Counted from the stretch's first letter, positions 1 to 9,682 are shown. The stretch is 64,000 bases of DNA from Pseudomonas entomophila (GCF_018417595.1 NZ_CP070982.1:1451501-1515500); one strand, 5' to 3'. Notes: generated by a model not told the origin, from the sequence alone. Numbers and translations are program-made.

Positions 1-675
1 CTCGTGGCTGCCCATGGCGGGCAGGCGTTCTTCCAGGTGGCCGTCCTTGAGCTGGTTGACCGTGTGCTTGATGCGGTTGATCGGGCCGTTGATGGTGCGG
101 CTCATGCGCACGGCGAGCAGCGCCGTCAGGCTCAGGCAGACGATGATCAGCAGCAGGCTGGTGAACAGGTTGCGGTAGCCGCGCAGCAAGGTGCCGTCGT
201 GGGACAGTTCGATCTCGACCCAGCCCAGCAGGCGTTCGGCTTCTGCCGGGACGGCGTCGGTGGCCAGGTCGCGGTGGTGGCCGAATACTGGCATCAGGTA
301 GCGGGTGGCATCGTTGCCAGTGCGTTGCAGCAGTTGCGTGCCGGTGCCGCCGCTGGGCGGCTGGTTGAGCATGCTCGGGCCGGCGTGGGCCAGGCGTGCG
401 CGGTCGGCGGCGAGGAAGGCCACGGCGCGCACATCGGTCTGCTCCAGCGCCTGGGCGGCGATGCGCTCCAGTTGCGCGGGCGCCTGGCGGGCCAGGGCCG
501 GGGCGGCCAGTGGCGCCAGCTGTTCGGCGATCATCTTGCCGCGTTGCAGCAGTTGCGTGCGCAGTTCGTTCTGCTGCAGCCAGGTGAAATAGCTGCCGAG
601 CACCAAGGCCATCAAGCTGGCGGGCAGCAGGGCGAGCAACAGCACGCGGCTGCGGATTCCCAAACGGTCGAGCAC
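1..675 (-). CDS. gacS: GacS/BarA hybrid sensor kinase, N-terminal part
   Basis: Partial gene: the first 225 codons lie here and the rest runs off the left edge. GacS is the inner-membrane sensor that phosphorylates GacA and so switches on the small RNAs that titrate RsmA/CsrA. The reading begins VLDRLGIRSRVLLLALLPAS, a first membrane anchor, followed by a periplasmic stretch, a second hydrophobic segment (LFTSLLLIIVCLSLTALLAV, about residues 178-197) and the start of a HAMP linker (RTINGPINRIKHTVNQLKDG). The GTG start at 675 is chosen because an AGGAGA ribosome site sits just upstream. The kinase, receiver and Hpt parts are not visible. Position ahead of cysM and relA matches the gacS neighbourhood of P. 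putida. Confidence 0.88.
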   Translation of the reverse strand, partial: MLDRLGIRSRVLLLALLPASLMALVLGSYFTWLQQNELRTQLLQRGKMIAEQLAPLAAPALARQAPAQLERIAAQALEQTDVRAVAFLAADRARLAHAGPSMLNQPPSGGTGTQLLQRTGNDATRYLMPVFGHHRDLATDAVPAEAERLLGWVEIELSHDGTLLRGYRNLFTSLLLIIVCLSLTALLAVRMSRTINGPINRIKHTVNQLKDGHLEERLPAMGSHE

Positions 676-800
676 ACCTATCTCCTGTCATGTGCTTAAT
701 GCGCTGTTGCGCTTCAGCGGGGAACGTTACTCCGCGCTTGATGGCAATGCACTTATTTGTATCTGTTTTTGTTTTCGGCGGCACTCGCCGTTTCCGTAGG

Positions 801-816
801 CGCCAGCTTGCTGGCG
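801..816. repeat. Single REP-like palindrome between gacS and the regulator gene
   Basis: CGCCAGCTTGCTGGCG is a perfect 16-base palindrome, the core of one REP family of Pseudomonas, here as a lone copy. It lies in the 292-base divergent spacer (676-967), where no other gene is seen; the spacer must also hold the gacS and regulator promoters, which cannot be placed with confidence. Confidence 0.55.
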
Positions 817-967
817 AACCAATGCCCTGCATATTCAAGGAGGATGCCTTGCATCGTCAGCAAGCATGCGCCTGAAGGAGAAGTTGAATGCACTGGTCGT
901 GGCCCGGTTGCCTTGGCCGGGTGGCATGCTCAATAATCGCGCAACTGAGAATAAATGACAGTTGCCA

Positions 968-1684
968 ATGAATCCCGTAGCTATTCATGCCGCCAGTATC
1001 CTCGCCATAGAAGACGACCCTGTGCTCGGTGCCTACCTGCACGAGGAGCTGCAACGGGGCGGTTTCCAGGTGACCTGGTGCCGTAATGGTCTCGAAGGGC
1101 TGGAGGCAGCAGGGCGACAAGTGTTCGACCTGGTGCTGATGGATATTCTGCTGCCGGGGCTCAACGGTCTCGATGCGCTGGCCCGCCTGCGTCGGTACAG
1201 TGCCACGCCGGTCATCCTGATGTCGGCGCTGGGCGCGGAGGCGGACCGGATCTCCGGTTTCCAGCGTGGCGCCGATGATTACCTGCCCAAGCCTTTCAGC
1301 TTTACCGAGCTACGTGTGCGTATCGAGGCGATCCTGCGGCGGGTGGCCATCGAGCGCCGTCATCACGCGCCGCGCGAGTGCAACAGCGACACGCTGCATT
1401 TCGATGAGCAGCTCACCGACGTCAGCCTGGCCGGCGCCACGGCGGGGTTGACGCCCAGTGAGTTCCGCCTGCTCGAGCTGTTCCACCGCAGCCAGGACGA
1501 AGTGCTGAGCAAGCCCTTCCTCTATCAACAGGTACTGCAGCGCGGCTACTCGCGCCATGACCGCAGCCTGGACATGCATGTCAGCCAGATCCGTCGCAAG
1601 CTCAAGGCCATCGGCTACCATGAGCGGCAGATCCGCACGGTGTGGGGCAAAGGCTATGTGTTCGGCGCGGGCGAGGTGGACTGA
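968..1684 (+). CDS. OmpR/PhoB-family response regulator
   Basis: A DNA-binding response regulator of about 238 residues. The N-terminal receiver shows the acidic pair (EDD near residue 13), the phospho-acceptor D59 in LVLMDILLPG and the conserved lysine in YLPKPF. The C-terminal half is a winged-helix effector with the typical LTPSEFRLLELF and RSLDMHVSQIRRKLK stretches. ATG at 968 is preferred to the TTG two codons upstream; neither has a strong ribosome site. The cognate kinase follows three bases after the stop, so the two form one operon. The stimulus and target genes are unknown; the kinase resembles the CpxA/RstB group only in general form. Confidence 0.85.
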   Translation: MNPVAIHAASILAIEDDPVLGAYLHEELQRGGFQVTWCRNGLEGLEAAGRQVFDLVLMDILLPGLNGLDALARLRRYSATPVILMSALGAEADRISGFQRGADDYLPKPFSFTELRVRIEAILRRVAIERRHHAPRECNSDTLHFDEQLTDVSLAGATAGLTPSEFRLLELFHRSQDEVLSKPFLYQQVLQRGYSRHDRSLDMHVSQIRRKLKAIGYHERQIRTVWGKGYVFGAGEVD

Positions 1685-1687
1685 CGC

Positions 1688-3031
1688 GTGCTCGACCGCC
1701 ATTCGCTGTTCTGGAAGCTGGCCATCCTGCTGGTGGGTTTCTGCCTGTTGATGATCGGCCTGAGCTACACCTGGGGGCGGCACATGGAAACCCAGAACGC
1801 CTTTCTCTCCGAACCCGCCCGGCACGTGTTGCGTGGCTATGCCGCCGAGGCCGAGCAGGCCTGGCGCACAGGTGGTCGCGAGGGCGTGGACCGCTGGCTG
1901 GCGGGCATGCGTCAGCGCGAGACCACCTGGCTGGGCGTGCTCGACGGCGATCTCCAGCCGTTGGGCAGTGCGGCACTGATGGGCGGCGAAGTGCAGCACC
2001 TGACCCGCCTGCGAGGGGTCGACTGGCCCATGAGCCGACGCACCATCGGCCAGCCTTGGCTGCGCTTGCCGTTCCCCCAGGCGCCGGAGCAAGGGATGCT
2101 GGTGATCGAGCTGCCCGAGCGCTTCAGCCCGGGGCAGTACCGTCTGTTCTGGCGGGTAATCACCAATGGCATCATTCCCGGGCTGTTCACCTTGCTGCTG
2201 TGTGTGGGCCTCTACCGCATGCTGATCGTGCCGCTCAACCAACTGCGCGAGCAGGCCAACGCCTGGCGCGCCGACCAGCTTTCGGCACGCCTCGACCCCC
2301 GTACCACCCAGCGCCAGGACGAGCTTGGCGAGCTGGCGCGGGCCTTCGACCAGATGGCTGAACGCCTGCAGGGGACCGTGGCGCTGCAACAGCAACTGCT
2401 GCGCGACATCTCCCACGAAATGCGCACTCCGCTCAGCCGGCTGCGCGTGGCCTGTGACGGCGAGACCGACCTGCAACGCCTGCGCGAGCGCTTGCACCGC
2501 GAGGTGGATGGCATGCAGCAACTGGTCGAGGACACCCTGCAACTGGCCTGGCAGGATGCCGAGCGGGCGCCGATGAACCTGGAGCCGATCCAGCTCCAGG
2601 CGTTGTGGGAGATGCTCAGCGAGAACGCCTGTTACGAAAGCGGCTGGGCGCGGGAGCGGTTGCGCTGTGAGTTGCCGGACGATTGCTGGGTGCAGGGCAA
2701 CCTCAATCACCTGGCCCAGGCGTTGGAGAACATGTTGCGCAATGCCATCCGTCATTCGCCAGCCGGTGGCGAGGTGCGCTTGAGTGGGCGGCGTGAAGGC
2801 AGCTACTGGCGGCTCGACCTGGAAGATGAAGGTGGTGGCGTGGCCGAAGACGATCTGGAACGCATCTTCGCGCCGTTTTCACGGCTGGAGGGTTCCAGGC
2901 CCGGCGATGGTGGCTTCGGCCTGGGGTTGAGCATCGCCCGCAGCGCCATCCAGCGCCAGGGCGGCAGGGTGTGGGCGGTCAATGGCGAGCGCGGGTTGCG
3001 GGTGTGCATGCGCCTGGCGGCCGTGATGTAA
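1688..3031 (+). CDS. Membrane sensor histidine kinase, partner of the preceding regulator
   Basis: A 447-residue kinase starting at GTG 1688. It has a transmembrane segment at residues 10-27, a periplasmic sensor of about 130 residues, a second membrane segment near residues 158-180 and a HAMP linker. The H-box LLRDISHEMRTPL carries the phospho-histidine H243. The ATP-binding domain shows an N-box (ENMLRNAIRHS) and the G1/G2 glycine boxes (EDEGGGV, GGFGLGLSIA), so it looks catalytically intact. It is co-transcribed with the regulator at 968-1684. What it senses cannot be read from the sequence. Confidence 0.85.
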   Translation: MLDRHSLFWKLAILLVGFCLLMIGLSYTWGRHMETQNAFLSEPARHVLRGYAAEAEQAWRTGGREGVDRWLAGMRQRETTWLGVLDGDLQPLGSAALMGGEVQHLTRLRGVDWPMSRRTIGQPWLRLPFPQAPEQGMLVIELPERFSPGQYRLFWRVITNGIIPGLFTLLLCVGLYRMLIVPLNQLREQANAWRADQLSARLDPRTTQRQDELGELARAFDQMAERLQGTVALQQQLLRDISHEMRTPLSRLRVACDGETDLQRLRERLHREVDGMQQLVEDTLQLAWQDAERAPMNLEPIQLQALWEMLSENACYESGWARERLRCELPDDCWVQGNLNHLAQALENMLRNAIRHSPAGGEVRLSGRREGSYWRLDLEDEGGGVAEDDLERIFAPFSRLEGSRPGDGGFGLGLSIARSAIQRQGGRVWAVNGERGLRVCMRLAAVM

Positions 3032-3040
3032 CGCGCAGAC

Positions 3041-3125
3041 TGTAGGAGCGGCTTCAGCCGCGATGCAGGCAACGCGGTGCCAGGCACCCGCTTTGCGGGT
3101 GATCGCGGCTGAAGCCGCTCCTACA
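3041..3125. repeat. REP pair (BIME), core AGGAGCGGCTTCAGCCGCG
   Basis: Two inverted REP units, TGTAGGAGCGGCTTCAGCCG at the left and its complement at the right, enclose a smaller CACCCGCTTTGCGGGTG hairpin. The same layout recurs at 9683-9767 and 63571-63657. It sits just after the sensor kinase gene and may act as a transcript-end or mRNA-stabilising structure. Confidence 0.9.
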
Positions 3126-3244
3126 GGTGCCTCGGCGATATTGCTTATAGCCTCTCGCTATATCCTCCAACAATTGCGTGATATGGCCACGCAGGGTTTG
3201 CCGGTATGATAGTCACCCCTGCCGTCCGGATTGCGAAAACGCCC

Positions 3245-4144
3245 ATGACCCTGCAGTACCCAACCATCGCCGACTGCGTCGGCCACACGCCTCTGGTTCG
3301 CCTGCAGCGCATGGCCGGGGCCACCAGCAACACCTTGCTGCTCAAGCTCGAAGGCAACAACCCGGCCGGCTCCGTCAAGGACCGCCCGGCGCTGTCGATG
3401 ATCACCCGCGCCGAACTGCGCGGGCAGATCAAGCCTGGCGACACACTGATCGAAGCCACCTCCGGCAACACTGGCATTGCCCTGGCGATGGCGGCGGCGA
3501 TCAAGGGCTACCAGATGATCCTGATCATGCCCGACAACTCCACCGCCGAACGCAAGGCGGCCATGACCGCCTACGGTGCCGAGCTGATCCTGGTCACGAA
3601 GGAAGAGGGCATGGAGGGCGCACGCGACCTGGCTGAAAAAATGCAGGCCGAAGGCCGCGGCCTGGTGCTCGATCAGTTCGCCAACGGCGACAACCCGATC
3701 GCCCACTACAACAGCACCGGCCCGGAAATCTGGCAGCAGACCCAGGGCACCATCACCCACTTCGTCAGCTCCATGGGCACCACCGGTACCATCATGGGGT
3801 GCTCGCAGTACTTGAAAGAGCAGAATCCGGCGGTGCAGATCGTCGGCCTGCAACCCATGGAAGGCTCGGCGATCCCGGGTATCCGCCGCTGGCCCCATGA
3901 ATACCTGCCGAAGATCTTCGACGCGGCGCGTGTCGACCGCGTGATGGACATGTCCCAGCAGGAAGCCGAGGAAACCACTCGCCGCCTGGCCCGTGAAGAG
4001 GGCATCTTCTGCGGCGTGTCGTCCGGCGGTGCGGTGGCGGCGATGCTGCGCCTGTCCCGTGAAGTCGAGAACGCGGTGATGGTCGCCATCATCTGCGACC
4101 GCGGCGATCGCTACCTGTCCACCGGCCTGTTCGACCCGACCTGA
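3245..4144 (+). CDS. cysM: Cysteine synthase B (O-acetylserine sulfhydrylase, CysM)
   Basis: Makes L-cysteine from O-acetyl-L-serine and sulfide or thiosulfate with PLP. The 299-residue product begins [20 protein letters not shown]. The PLP lysine lies in [12 protein letters not shown], and the phosphate cradle and substrate loops EATSGNTG and [10 protein letters not shown] are intact; [10 protein letters not shown] lies near the end. ATG 3245 is taken over an upstream in-frame ATG because it gives the usual family N-terminus. The stop overlaps the start of rlmD (TGATG), a sign of translational coupling. The length is normal for CysM, which is shorter than CysK. Confidence 0.93.
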   Translation: MTLQYPTIADCVGHTPLVRLQRMAGATSNTLLLKLEGNNPAGSVKDRPALSMITRAELRGQIKPGDTLIEATSGNTGIALAMAAAIKGYQMILIMPDNSTAERKAAMTAYGAELILVTKEEGMEGARDLAEKMQAEGRGLVLDQFANGDNPIAHYNSTGPEIWQQTQGTITHFVSSMGTTGTIMGCSQYLKEQNPAVQIVGLQPMEGSAIPGIRRWPHEYLPKIFDAARVDRVMDMSQQEAEETTRRLAREEGIFCGVSSGGAVAAMLRLSREVENAVMVAIICDRGDRYLSTGLFDPT

Positions 4145-5502
4145 TGTCCAGAAAGAAAAGCAACGGCGGCCTGCGTTTCCAGCCGGCCGGTGGTAACCGC
4201 GCCACACAAATTCCGGTAGGCAAGAAGCAGCGCCTGCTGATCGAGCGCGTGGCCGGTGATGGTCGCGGCATCGCCTTCATCGAGGGGCGCACCTGGTTCG
4301 TCAGCGGCGCGCTGGGCGGCGAAGAGGTCGAGGCGCGGGTGCTGGGTGCCCGTGGCAAGGTGGTCGAAGCGCGCCTGGAGCGGGTGTTCCAGGCCAGCCC
4401 CGAGCGGCGCGAAGCGCCGTGCCGGCACTACGCGCGCTGCGGTGGCTGCAACCTCCAGCACCTGCCCCATGACGGCCAACTGGCGCTCAAGCAGCGTCTG
4501 CTCGCCGAACAGCTGCAGCGCGTTGCCGGCGTGCAGCCGGACGAATGGGCCGCGCCGCTGTGTGGGCCGGAGTTCGGTTACCGGCGGCGGGCGCGGGTGG
4601 CGGTGCGCTGGGATGTGAAACAACGTCGGCTTGACGTGGGTTTTCGTGCCGAAGCCAGCCAGGACATCGTCGCCATAGACGACTGCCCGGTACTGGTACA
4701 ACCCTTGCAGGCAATCATGCGCCACCTGCCGACCGTGCTGCGCAGCTTGAGCAAGCCGCAGGCACTGGGGCATGTGGAGTTGTTCAGCGGCACTGCTGAA
4801 GCGGTACTGGTCCGGCACGTGGCAGCATTACCTGCTGAAGACCTGGCTCGCCTCGAGGCATTCTGTCGGGAAGCTGGTGCCCAGTTGTGGTTGCAGGGTG
4901 AAGGCGAGCCGGCGCCGGTGGATGCCGCGCAGACACTGGGTTTTGCCCTGGAGCCCTGGGGGATGGAGCTGGCCTGGCGGCCGGGCGACTTCGTCCAGGT
5001 CAATGCCCAGGTCAACACCTTGATGATCCAGCAAGCCCTGGCCTGGCTGGCGCCACAGGCCCACGAGCGGGTTCTGGACCTGTTCTGCGGTCTGGGCAAC
5101 TTCGCCCTGCCGCTGGCCCGGCAGGCACGCGAAGTGGTGGCGGTGGAAGGCGTGCAGGCGATGGTCGAGCGTGCCGAAGCCAATGCCCACGGCAACAATG
5201 TGCATAACGCACGTTTTTTTCAGGCCGATTTATCGCAGCCTTTGGCGGGTGCCGGATGGGTCGCCGAAGGCTTTTCTGCGGTACTCTTGGATCCACCGCG
5301 CGACGGGGCCTACGAGGTGGTGCAAGGCATCGCCCGGCTCGGCGCGAAGCGGCTGGTCTATGTATCGTGCAACCCGGCCACGCTGGCGCGAGACACGCAG
5401 GTGCTGGTCGGGCAGGGGTACCGGTTAAAAAGGGCCGGGATTCTCGACATGTTTCCTCAGACGGCGCATGTCGAGGCCATGGCGTTATTCGAGGCGGGCT
5501 AG
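4144..5502 (+). CDS. rlmD: 23S rRNA (uracil-1939-C5)-methyltransferase RlmD
   Basis: Methylates U1939 of 23S rRNA using S-adenosylmethionine. The 452-residue protein starts with a TRAM RNA-binding domain (about residues 15-80). Next come iron-sulfur cluster cysteines in [15 protein letters not shown] with a further cysteine in DDCPVL, and then a Rossmann methyltransferase domain with the SAM loop [16 protein letters not shown]. The catalytic cysteine is in [12 protein letters not shown]. All key residues of the TrmA/RlmD family are present. It is coupled to cysM by a one-base overlap and followed 99 bases later by relA, an order known from P. putida. Confidence 0.92.
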   Translation: MSRKKSNGGLRFQPAGGNRATQIPVGKKQRLLIERVAGDGRGIAFIEGRTWFVSGALGGEEVEARVLGARGKVVEARLERVFQASPERREAPCRHYARCGGCNLQHLPHDGQLALKQRLLAEQLQRVAGVQPDEWAAPLCGPEFGYRRRARVAVRWDVKQRRLDVGFRAEASQDIVAIDDCPVLVQPLQAIMRHLPTVLRSLSKPQALGHVELFSGTAEAVLVRHVAALPAEDLARLEAFCREAGAQLWLQGEGEPAPVDAAQTLGFALEPWGMELAWRPGDFVQVNAQVNTLMIQQALAWLAPQAHERVLDLFCGLGNFALPLARQAREVVAVEGVQAMVERAEANAHGNNVHNARFFQADLSQPLAGAGWVAEGFSAVLLDPPRDGAYEVVQGIARLGAKRLVYVSCNPATLARDTQVLVGQGYRLKRAGILDMFPQTAHVEAMALFEAG

Positions 5503-5601
5503 CCAGGCTGGCCCTCTTGGTGCCGCGTCCAGGGAGTGGAGGCGGCACAGGTGAAAGCCAGCGCACCTGCGTGGTGCGCTGTATGGGAAGGTAAAGCAAA
5601 G

Positions 5602-7842
5602 ATGGTACAGGTGAGAGTGCACCAGCCGGTCAACAACGACGGCAGTATCAATCTCGAAGCATGGCTCGATCATGTGGTGAGCGTCGATTCGCAGCTCGAT
5701 CGCGCGGCACTGAAGGGCGCCTGCGAATTCGCCCATGAGGTCGAGAAAAAGGGCAACCCGGCCAAGCATTCCTGGGCGGACGGGACGTCCAGTTTCCAGG
5801 CGGGCCTGGAGATCGCCGAGATCCTCGCGGACCTCAAGCTCGACCAGGACTCGCTGGTGGCCGCGGTCATCTACCGCTCGGTGCGCGAAGGCAAGGTGAC
5901 CCTCGCCGAAGTCGGCCAGCGTTTCGGGCCAGTTGTCTCCAAGCTGATCGACGGCGTGCTGCGCATGGCCGCCATCAGTGCCAGCCTCAGCCCGCGCCAG
6001 TCACTGGTGCTGGGCTCCCAGGCGCAGGTCGAGAACCTGCGCAAGATGCTGGTGGCGATGGTGGACGACGTGCGCGTTGCGCTGATCAAGCTCGCCGAAC
6101 GCACCTGCGCCATTCGTGCGGTGAAGGCCGCCGATGACGAGAAGCGCCTGCGCGTGGCTCGCGAAGTCTTCGATATCTATGCGCCGCTGGCACACCGATT
6201 GGGTATCGGCCATATCAAGTGGGAACTCGAGGACCTGTCGTTCCGCTACCTCGAGCCCGACCAGTACAAGCAGATCGCCAAGCTGCTGCACGAACGGCGG
6301 CTGGACCGCGAGCGCTTCATCAGCGATGTGATGAACCAATTGCAGAACGAGCTGCTGGCCACCGGCGTCAATGCCGACATCAGCGGCCGGGCGAAACACA
6401 TCTATTCGATCTGGCGCAAGATGCAGCGCAAGGGCCTGGAATTCAGCCAGATCTACGACGTGCGCGCGGTGCGCGTGCTGGTACCGGAGGTGCGCGACTG
6501 TTACACCGCGCTGGGCATCGTGCACACCCTCTGGCGGCACATCCCCAAGGAATTCGACGACTACATCGCCAACCCCAAGGAGAACGGCTACCGCTCGCTG
6601 CACACCGCAGTGATCGGCCCCGAGGGCAAGGTGCTGGAGGTGCAGATTCGCACCCACTCGATGCACGAGGAAGCCGAGCTGGGCGTCTGCGCCCACTGGC
6701 GTTACAAGGGCACCGACGTCAAGCCCAGCTCCAACCACTACGAGGAGAAAATCTCCTGGTTGCGCCAGGTGCTCGAGTGGCATGAAGAGTTGGGCGATAT
6801 TGGCGGCTTGGCTGAACAATTGCGGGTCGATATCGAACCGGACCGGGTCTATGTGTTCACCCCGGACGGCCATGCCATCGACCTGCCCAAAGGCGCCACG
6901 CCGCTGGACTTCGCCTACCGCGTGCACACCGAGATCGGCCACAACTGCCGTGGCGCCAAGATCAACGGGCGCATCGTGCCGCTCAACTACAGCCTGCAAA
7001 CTGGCGAGCAGGTGGAGATCATCACCAGCAAGCACGGCAGCCCGAGCCGCGACTGGCTGAACTCCAACCTCGGTTATGTCACCACCTCGCGGGCGCGAGC
7101 CAAGATCGTTCACTGGTTCAAGTTGCAGGCCCGCGACCAGAACGTCGCCGCCGGCAAGACCCTGATCGAGCGCGAGCTGAGCCGCCTGGGCCTGCCCCAG
7201 GTGGACTTCGAGCGCCTGGCGGAGAAGGCCAACGTCAAGACCGCCGAGGACATGTTCGCCGCCCTGGGCGCGGGCGACCTGCGTCTGGCGCACATGGTCA
7301 ATGCCGCCCAGCAGTTGCTCGAGCCCGAGCGCATCGAGCCGGTCGAGCTGATTCCGCGCCAGGCCCGGGGCATCCGCGCCGGCAAGCGCAGTGATATCCA
7401 GATCCAGGGTGTCGGCAATCTTCTCACGCAGATGGCCGGCTGCTGCCAGCCGCTGCCGGGCGACGCCATCGTCGGTTATATCACCCAAGGCCGTGGCGTG
7501 AGCATTCACCGCCAGGACTGCGCCTCGGTGCTGCAACTGGCGGGCAAGGAGCCGGAGCGGATGATCCAGGTCAGCTGGGGACCGATCCCGGTGCAAACGT
7601 ATCCGGTGGATATCGTCATCCGTGCCTACGATCGCCCGGGGCTGCTGCGCGACGTGTCGCAGGTGCTGCTCAACGAGAAGATCAACGTGCTGGCGGTCAA
7701 CACCCGCTCGAACAAGGAAGACAACACTGCGCTGATGTCCCTGACCATCGAGATCCCCGGTCTGGATGCCCTTGGGCGTTTGCTGGGGCGGATCTCGCAG
7801 TTGCCGAACATCATCGAGACACGGCGTAACCGCACCCCTTGA
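5602..7842 (+). CDS. relA: GTP pyrophosphokinase RelA, (p)ppGpp synthetase
   Basis: Ribosome-associated synthetase that makes pppGpp/ppGpp during amino-acid starvation. The product (746 residues from ATG 5602) has the domains in order. The N-terminal hydrolase fold is inactive: where SpoT carries the HD pair this reads VAAVIYRSVREG. Then come the synthetase (YDVRAVRVLV, ENGYRSLHTAV, HWRYKG), the TGS domain (RVYVFTPDGHAIDLPKGATP), a conserved cysteine region (GCCQPLPGDA) and a C-terminal ACT/RRM domain (DRPGLLRDVSQVL). Loss of HD separates RelA from bifunctional SpoT. An upstream GTG would add 22 residues that do not look like RelA. Confidence 0.95.
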   Translation: MVQVRVHQPVNNDGSINLEAWLDHVVSVDSQLDRAALKGACEFAHEVEKKGNPAKHSWADGTSSFQAGLEIAEILADLKLDQDSLVAAVIYRSVREGKVTLAEVGQRFGPVVSKLIDGVLRMAAISASLSPRQSLVLGSQAQVENLRKMLVAMVDDVRVALIKLAERTCAIRAVKAADDEKRLRVAREVFDIYAPLAHRLGIGHIKWELEDLSFRYLEPDQYKQIAKLLHERRLDRERFISDVMNQLQNELLATGVNADISGRAKHIYSIWRKMQRKGLEFSQIYDVRAVRVLVPEVRDCYTALGIVHTLWRHIPKEFDDYIANPKENGYRSLHTAVIGPEGKVLEVQIRTHSMHEEAELGVCAHWRYKGTDVKPSSNHYEEKISWLRQVLEWHEELGDIGGLAEQLRVDIEPDRVYVFTPDGHAIDLPKGATPLDFAYRVHTEIGHNCRGAKINGRIVPLNYSLQTGEQVEIITSKHGSPSRDWLNSNLGYVTTSRARAKIVHWFKLQARDQNVAAGKTLIERELSRLGLPQVDFERLAEKANVKTAEDMFAALGAGDLRLAHMVNAAQQLLEPERIEPVELIPRQARGIRAGKRSDIQIQGVGNLLTQMAGCCQPLPGDAIVGYITQGRGVSIHRQDCASVLQLAGKEPERMIQVSWGPIPVQTYPVDIVIRAYDRPGLLRDVSQVLLNEKINVLAVNTRSNKEDNTALMSLTIEIPGLDALGRLLGRISQLPNIIETRRNRTP

Positions 7843-7851
7843 TACCGAGGT

Positions 7852-7926
7852 GGCCTCTTCGCGGGTAAACCCGCTCCTACAGGATTGCGCGGTATTTGTA
7901 GGAGCGGGTTTACCCGCGAAGAGGCC
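7852..7926. repeat. REP pair, core GGAGCGGGTTTACCCGCG
   Basis: GGCCTCTTCGCGGGTAAACC at the left is exactly inverted at the right, with a 17-base spacer between two TAGGAGCGGG-type units. It fills the gap between relA and mazG. The same family occurs at 46071, 51351 and 59262. Confidence 0.9.
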
Positions 7927-7949
7927 TCTGCCGAAGGACCTGCCCAACA

Positions 7950-8783
7950 ATGACCTACACCCTTGAAGACCTGCTGCACCTCATGGCCCGCCTGCGCGAC
8001 CCGCAGCACGGCTGCCCATGGGACTTGAAGCAGGACTACGCCAGCATCGTCCAGCACACTATCGAAGAAGCCTACGAAGTTGCCGACACCATCGAACGCG
8101 GCGATTTCGAGCATTTGCAGGGTGAGCTGGGCGACTTGCTGTTTCAGGTGGTCTACTACAGCCAGCTGGCCCGGGAAGAGGGGCGTTTCGAGTTCACCGG
8201 CGTGGTCGATGCGATCACCCGCAAGCTGATCCGCCGCCACCCCCATGTCTTCCCCACGGGCGATCTCTACGCGCCCCTGGACACCCCCGCGCTGAGCGAG
8301 GCCCAGGTCAAGTCGCGCTGGGAAGAAATCAAGGCCGAGGAGCGCGCCGAGAAGAGCGAACCCGAGCAGTTGTCGCTGCTCGATGATGTTCCCGCCGCGC
8401 TGCCGGCCCTGTCTCGCGCCGCCAAGTTGCAGAAGCGCGCGGCCACGGTCGGTTTCGACTGGCCCGAGGCGCTGCCGGTGCTGGACAAGGTGCGTGAAGA
8501 ACTTGATGAAGTCTTGCAAGCCATGGCCGATGGCGACAGCGACGCGCTGGAGGACGAGCTGGGCGACCTGCTGTTCGCCACCGTCAACCTCGCCCGGCAC
8601 CTCAAGCACGACCCGGAAAACGCCCTGCGTCGAGCCAATCGCAAGTTCGAGCGGCGTTTGCGTTTTATCGAACAGGCATTGCGCGAGCAGGGCCTGTCCA
8701 TCCAAGATCGTACCCTCGACGAGCTGGACGCCCTCTGGGGCGAGGCCAAGCGTCAGGAAAAGAACCTGCCCAGCTGCGGCTGA
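7950..8783 (+). CDS. mazG: Nucleoside triphosphate pyrophosphohydrolase MazG
   Basis: Hydrolyses (d)NTPs to monophosphate and pyrophosphate; in E. coli MazG also limits ppGpp, which suits its place next to relA. The protein is 277 residues with two MazG repeats. The first carries the all-alpha NTP-PPase motifs HTIEEAYEVADTIERGDFEH and GELGDLLFQVVY, the second KVREELDEVLQ and ELGDLLFATVNLARH. All acidic Mg-binding residues are present in both repeats. Length agrees with the E. coli enzyme (about 263) plus a short linker. No mazEF toxin pair is adjacent. Confidence 0.93.
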   Translation: MTYTLEDLLHLMARLRDPQHGCPWDLKQDYASIVQHTIEEAYEVADTIERGDFEHLQGELGDLLFQVVYYSQLAREEGRFEFTGVVDAITRKLIRRHPHVFPTGDLYAPLDTPALSEAQVKSRWEEIKAEERAEKSEPEQLSLLDDVPAALPALSRAAKLQKRAATVGFDWPEALPVLDKVREELDEVLQAMADGDSDALEDELGDLLFATVNLARHLKHDPENALRRANRKFERRLRFIEQALREQGLSIQDRTLDELDALWGEAKRQEKNLPSCG

Positions 8784-8809
8784 GCTGATGCATAAGTGAG
8801 TGAACACCG

Positions 8810-9349
8810 ATGAGCCTTTCCCTTCGCGACCAATTGCTCAAAGCCGGTCTGGTCAACCAGAAACAGGTTTCTCAGACCAACAAGGCTGAGAAGAAACAGA
8901 AACGCCTGGAGCACAAAGGCCAGGTCGAGGTGGACGACAGCCAGCAGCGCTTGGCCAAGGAAGCCATGGCCGAGAAAGCTAAAAAGGATCAGGAATTGAA
9001 CCGCCAGGTCCAGGAAAAGGCCGAGCAGAAGGCCCGTGCCGCGCAGATCAAGCAATTGATCGAAGCGACCCGCCTGCCCAAGCTGACCACCGAGGACTAC
9101 TACAACTTCGTCGATGACAAGAAGGTCAAGCGCATCGCCGTCAACGCCCTGATGCGCAGCAAGCTGAGCAATGGCGCGCTGGCGATCGTCGCCCATGGCG
9201 GCGGCTACGAGGTGATTCCGCGCGAGGCGGCGGTGAAGATCCAGGAGCGCGACCCTAACCGCATCCTGCTGCTCAACACCCACGTTGAGGAAGCGGACGA
9301 AGATGATCCGTACGCCGCCTACAAGATCCCTGACGATCTGATGTGGTAA
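8810..9349 (+). CDS. DUF2058 family (YaiL-like) protein
   Basis: A 179-residue cytoplasmic protein starting MSLSLRDQLLKAGLVNQKQV, the hallmark N-terminus of the DUF2058/YaiL family. A long charged helix rich in K, E and Q follows (residues 20-85, probably coiled coil), then a compact C-terminal domain (TTEDYYNFVDDKKVKRIAVN). Members have been called nucleoprotein or polynucleotide-associated, but the molecular role is not established. It lies 26 bases after mazG, probably in the same transcript, and ends at a strong terminator. Confidence 0.85.
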   Translation: MSLSLRDQLLKAGLVNQKQVSQTNKAEKKQKRLEHKGQVEVDDSQQRLAKEAMAEKAKKDQELNRQVQEKAEQKARAAQIKQLIEATRLPKLTTEDYYNFVDDKKVKRIAVNALMRSKLSNGALAIVAHGGGYEVIPREAAVKIQERDPNRILLLNTHVEEADEDDPYAAYKIPDDLMW

Positions 9350-9354
9350 GCACG

Positions 9355-9380
9355 AAAAACCCCGCCTTGGCGGGGTTTTT
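9355..9380. terminator. Bidirectional rho-independent terminator
   Basis: AAAAACCCCGCC-TT-GGCGGGGTTTTT is a perfect inverted repeat with T-runs on both strands. It ends the mazG/DUF2058 transcript and, from the other side, the small gene at 9396-9578. Confidence 0.92.
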
Positions 9381-9395
9381 CATTTCAAGACGGGA

Positions 9396-9578
9396 TCATG
9401 GCGAAGGGCGTTGGTTCTCGAGGTGCTCGAGCTCCATACGGTACTGGTGAGCCTGTTGTTCGTTGTGGAACATCCCGACCAGTTGGCCTTGCTGATGCAC
9501 GTCCCAGATCCGCAGGCCAGCGGCCTGGCCTTCGTGGGACATTTTCGATTCGTCGCGTTCGGTTACTTGGACTGTCAT
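9396..9578 (-). CDS. Small conserved-looking protein of unknown function
   Basis: A 60-residue reading frame from ATG 9578, preceded by a GGAG site 8-9 bases upstream. It contains WDVHQQGQLVGMFHNEQQAH and ends LENQRPSP; the sequence is hydrophilic with no signal or membrane segment. The pattern (Trp, a short beta-rich half with GMF, then a helix with HxYRMELEHL) suggests a small folded domain, but I do not recognise the family. A longer in-frame start exists at 9683, but that extension overlaps the REP edge and looks non-coding. It shares the bidirectional terminator at 9355-9380. Confidence 0.6.
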   Translation of the reverse strand: MTVQVTERDESKMSHEGQAAGLRIWDVHQQGQLVGMFHNEQQAHQYRMELEHLENQRPSP

Positions 9579-9682
9579 CGTCAAACTCCACTGCTTGGTT
9601 GGCTGCGGCACTCTGTCGCAGGCCTTCTTTATAGAATTTGTTAGCAGGCTAAGTAAATAAAACGGCGATGAAACAAGTTTCA

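Noticed and set aside
5536..5601. Upstream GTG start for relA
   Set aside because: The added 22 residues do not resemble RelA; ATG 5602 gives the usual MVQVRVHQP-type N-terminus.
6001..7950. Minus-strand open frame of about 649 codons opposite relA
   Set aside because: A GC-rich antisense shadow of relA: no ribosome site, no recognisable domain, and His/Gln/Ala/Gly-rich composition typical of reverse frames.
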